Positions 62,458-64,000 of a stretch of 64,000 nucleotides of DNA are shown piece after piece. The notes under the pieces are model-generated. The model did no database searches. It was not told the origin of the DNA and worked only from the letters and a program-made list of their open reading frames with translations. The stretch covers positions 1,798,001 through 1,862,000 of the forward strand of contig CP181261.1 in the NCBI GenBank assembly GCA_047833665.1, written 5' to 3'. This DNA is from Caproicibacter sp047833665. Its GTDB lineage: Bacteria > Bacillota > Clostridia > Oscillospirales > Acutalibacteraceae. The translations under genes and the position numbers were made by a program. Position 1 is the stretch's first letter. The number at the start of each line of letters is the position of its first letter.

Positions 62458-62664
62458 TTATTGATGGGATACGAGATGCTCATTGAGTTTCTGAACCATT
62501 TCGTCCACATCTACCCCGTGAACCAAACAAGCTTCTTCTAATGATTCACCGCGGGAGGCAGGACAGCCAAGACAATGCATCCCCATTTCGATAAAGAAGG
62601 GAGCTGTACTTTCGTCGAGGTCCAAAATATCGCCAATTAAAGTGTGCTTATCAATTGTTACCAT
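62458..62664 (-). CDS. DUF1858 domain protein
   Basis: A 68-residue protein (MVTIDKHTLIGDILDLDEST...) covering the DUF1858 domain, with the conserved MGMHCLGCPASRGESL cysteine pair (about 28-43). In longer proteins this domain accompanies hybrid-cluster or NADH oxidase modules. Alone it may be a redox-active or metal-binding adaptor. GGAGGATAATT precedes the ATG. It is upstream of trmK in the same direction. Confidence 0.88.
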   Translation of the reverse strand: MVTIDKHTLIGDILDLDESTAPFFIEMGMHCLGCPASRGESLEEACLVHGVDVDEMVQKLNEHLVSHQ

Positions 62665-62846
62665 AACTCAATTATCCTCCAAAAAAGGTACATATCTGTC
62701 ACTATGGAATGTCTTTATTATAATACCCCTACAAAATCTTTGCAATACATTTCTGGAGAAAGAGGAGGCATGTGTAGAAGAATTGCTAGTAAGACAGTTA
62801 AAATAAAATAACTTTTATGCACAATACACGAAGCTGATGATATTTA

Positions 62847-62875
62847 TTGATTATTAAAAACTCTGAGAGTATACT
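62847..62875 (+). promoter_or_regulatory. Promoter of the antiporter gene
   Basis: TTGATT (62847-62852) and TATACT (62870-62875) with a 17-bp spacer, 50 bp before the TTG start. A 13-codon frame after GAGGAGG at 62770 precedes it; significance unknown. Confidence 0.5.
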
Positions 62876-62924
62876 TAGACACGCTAGCGCCTTTACAAAG
62901 CTGTTTAAATTGGGGGGTAATAAT

Positions 62925-64000
62925 TTGACATCCTATCATTTTCTATTTGACCTTGCACTTATTTTGCTAAGCACAAAGCTTCTTGGCCTTTTAACAAGAA
63001 AAGTGCAAATGCCTCAGGTGGTTGGGGCTCTGCTTGCCGGTTTAATTTTAGGGCCTGCAATGTTAAACATCCTCAACGAAACTGATTTCATTTCGAAAAC
63101 AGCCGAAATCGGAGTCATTGTCTTAATGTTTACCGCAGGCTTGCAAACTGATTTTGAGGAAATGAAGAAAACAGGAAAAGCATCTTTCCTCATTGCATTT
63201 ATTGGCGTTCTTATTCCGCTTGTCGGCGGCTATGCTGTGGCTGCAATATTCAACCGCACCATGCTGCCCGGGGTTGATGCCAGCCTGTTTTTGCAAAATG
63301 TTTTCATCGGTGTAGTTCTGACAGCTACTTCAGTTAGCATCACAGTCGAAGCACTCAATGAAATCGGTGCACTGAATACACGGTCCGGAAACGCTATTCT
63401 CGGCGCAGCGGTTATCGATGACGTTTTAGGAATTATATGCTTAACATTCGTCACAAGCGCAACGGATCCTTCCGTAAACATTTATATAGTACTGCTGAAA
63501 ATCGTTGGATTCTTTCTTTTTGCCGGTGCGGTTGGTTATATCTTCTATCGGTTGTTTACCATTATGATTAACCGCAGCGACAAAGATTTGCGGCGTTATG
63601 TCATCCTCTCTTTTGTATTCTGCCTGTTGCTTTCTTACTGTGCGGAGCGCTTTTTCGGCGTCGCGGATATTACCGGAGCCTATATCGCAGGCCTAACACT
63701 TTCCAACACAAAGGAAACAAAATACATTACCTCTCGTTTTAACACGGTCTCCTATGCGCTCTTGTCTCCAATGTTCTTTGCCAGCATCGGCATCAATGTT
63801 ACTCTTCCAAAAATGTCAACATCCATCCTGTGGTTTGCCATTTTGCTGACCATTGTCGCAATTCTGACCAAAATTGTCGGCTGTGGATTAGGTGCAAAAC
63901 TATGCCACTATACTACACGGGAAAGCCTGCAGATCGGTACGGGAATGATTTCTCGCGGTGAAGTTGCACTGATAGTAGCAAACAAAGGCTTTGCTCTAAA
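62925..64000 (+). CDS. CPA2-family cation:proton antiporter (C-terminus off the window)
   Basis: The start is TTG 62925 after GGGGGG, reading MTSYHFLFDLALILLSTKLL and open to the window edge (358 codons). At least ten membrane helices are visible. Family motifs are PQVVGALLAGLILGP (about 29-43), FTAGLQTDFEEM, TATSVSITVEAL (about 133-144) and GAAVIDDVLGI (about 159-169) with the paired aspartates of electrogenic NapA-like antiporters. A conserved MISRGEVALIV lies near the end. It exchanges Na+ or K+ for H+ at the membrane. A C-terminal regulatory domain may follow. Confidence 0.88.
   Translation, partial: MTSYHFLFDLALILLSTKLLGLLTRKVQMPQVVGALLAGLILGPAMLNILNETDFISKTAEIGVIVLMFTAGLQTDFEEMKKTGKASFLIAFIGVLIPLVGGYAVAAIFNRTMLPGVDASLFLQNVFIGVVLTATSVSITVEALNEIGALNTRSGNAILGAAVIDDVLGIICLTFVTSATDPSVNIYIVLLKIVGFFLFAGAVGYIFYRLFTIMINRSDKDLRRYVILSFVFCLLLSYCAERFFGVADITGAYIAGLTLSNTKETKYITSRFNTVSYALLSPMFFASIGINVTLPKMSTSILWFAILLTIVAILTKIVGCGLGAKLCHYTTRESLQIGTGMISRGEVALIVANKGFAL

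Noticed and set aside
62770..62811. 13-codon frame after AGAGGAGG
   Set aside because: Strong ribosome site but very short, upstream of the antiporter promoter, and no recognised peptide; likely chance or a remnant.
1..64000. CRISPR array
   Set aside because: No regularly spaced direct repeats with unique spacers and no cas genes were seen on either strand.

Overview
The window comes from a low-to-moderate GC, spore-forming Clostridia-type Firmicute, probably of the Oscillospirales/Ruminococcaceae kind. This is inferred from BofA and DUF2508, a class III fructose-bisphosphatase, RqcH/NFACT, SecG-RNase R, strong GGAGG ribosome sites, TTG/GTG starts, and TnpX-type and IS256/IS1182/IS481 elements. 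No rRNA or tRNA gene was seen. Species is not determined.

Layout. 1-3.6 kb: two ABC exporter operons with a GntR/YtrA-type repressor; similar operators overlap both promoters. 3.6-10.7 kb: a defence locus with a possible small RNA, a truncated XRE gene, a SIR2-domain protein, an intact XRE paralogue and a type I restriction-modification system in the order hsdR-hsdS-hsdM. 10.7-13.1 kb: a gene fragment, an IS256-family element, and a second gene fragment with an orphan regulated promoter. 13.1-19.7 kb: a compact mobile element with an excisionase-like protein, a primase-helicase, an iteron-like cluster, a zinc-ribbon protein, an HK97-type capsid protein, a TnpW-like protein and a large serine recombinase, but no portal, terminase or tail genes. 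19.9-22.6 kb: an HD-domain gene broken by a 17-bp tandem duplication, then fbp. 22.6-23.4 kb: a long intergenic region with a candidate small RNA.

23.4-27.8 kb: a four-gene carbohydrate operon (GH130 phosphorylase-like, sugar nucleotidyltransferase, GT4, alpha/alpha-barrel protein) that looks built to make and recycle a mannose-containing glycan. 27.9-39.7 kb: NYN/LOTUS protein, membrane nucleotide-sugar dehydratase, a Crp-controlled ABC uptake operon, bofA-DUF2508, rnr, secG, an IS481 relic, an AraC regulator and a DUF1836 protein. 39.8-48.7 kb: asnB with a potentially sequestered ribosome site, an IS1182 element, a secreted NlpC/P60 hydrolase with a WalR-like box, murE-murF behind a promoter overlapped by a perfect inverted repeat, and a radical SAM protein. 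48.8-58.9 kb: exopolysaccharide genes (five glycosyltransferases, a Wzy-like polymerase, a Wzz/BY-kinase fusion with a lost Walker A motif) and a DUF421/DUF4363 pair. 59.1-64 kb: rqcH, nif3-like, trmK, DUF1858, and the start of a CPA2 cation/proton antiporter.

Most likely to repay attention: the minimal capsid-encoding element with its iteron cluster; the SIR2 gene lying between duplicated XRE modules beside type I RM; the GH130/GT4 operon; and the predicted regulatory structures upstream of asnB, murE, the NlpC/P60 gene and the two ABC operons. All promoter, operator and RNA calls were made by eye.
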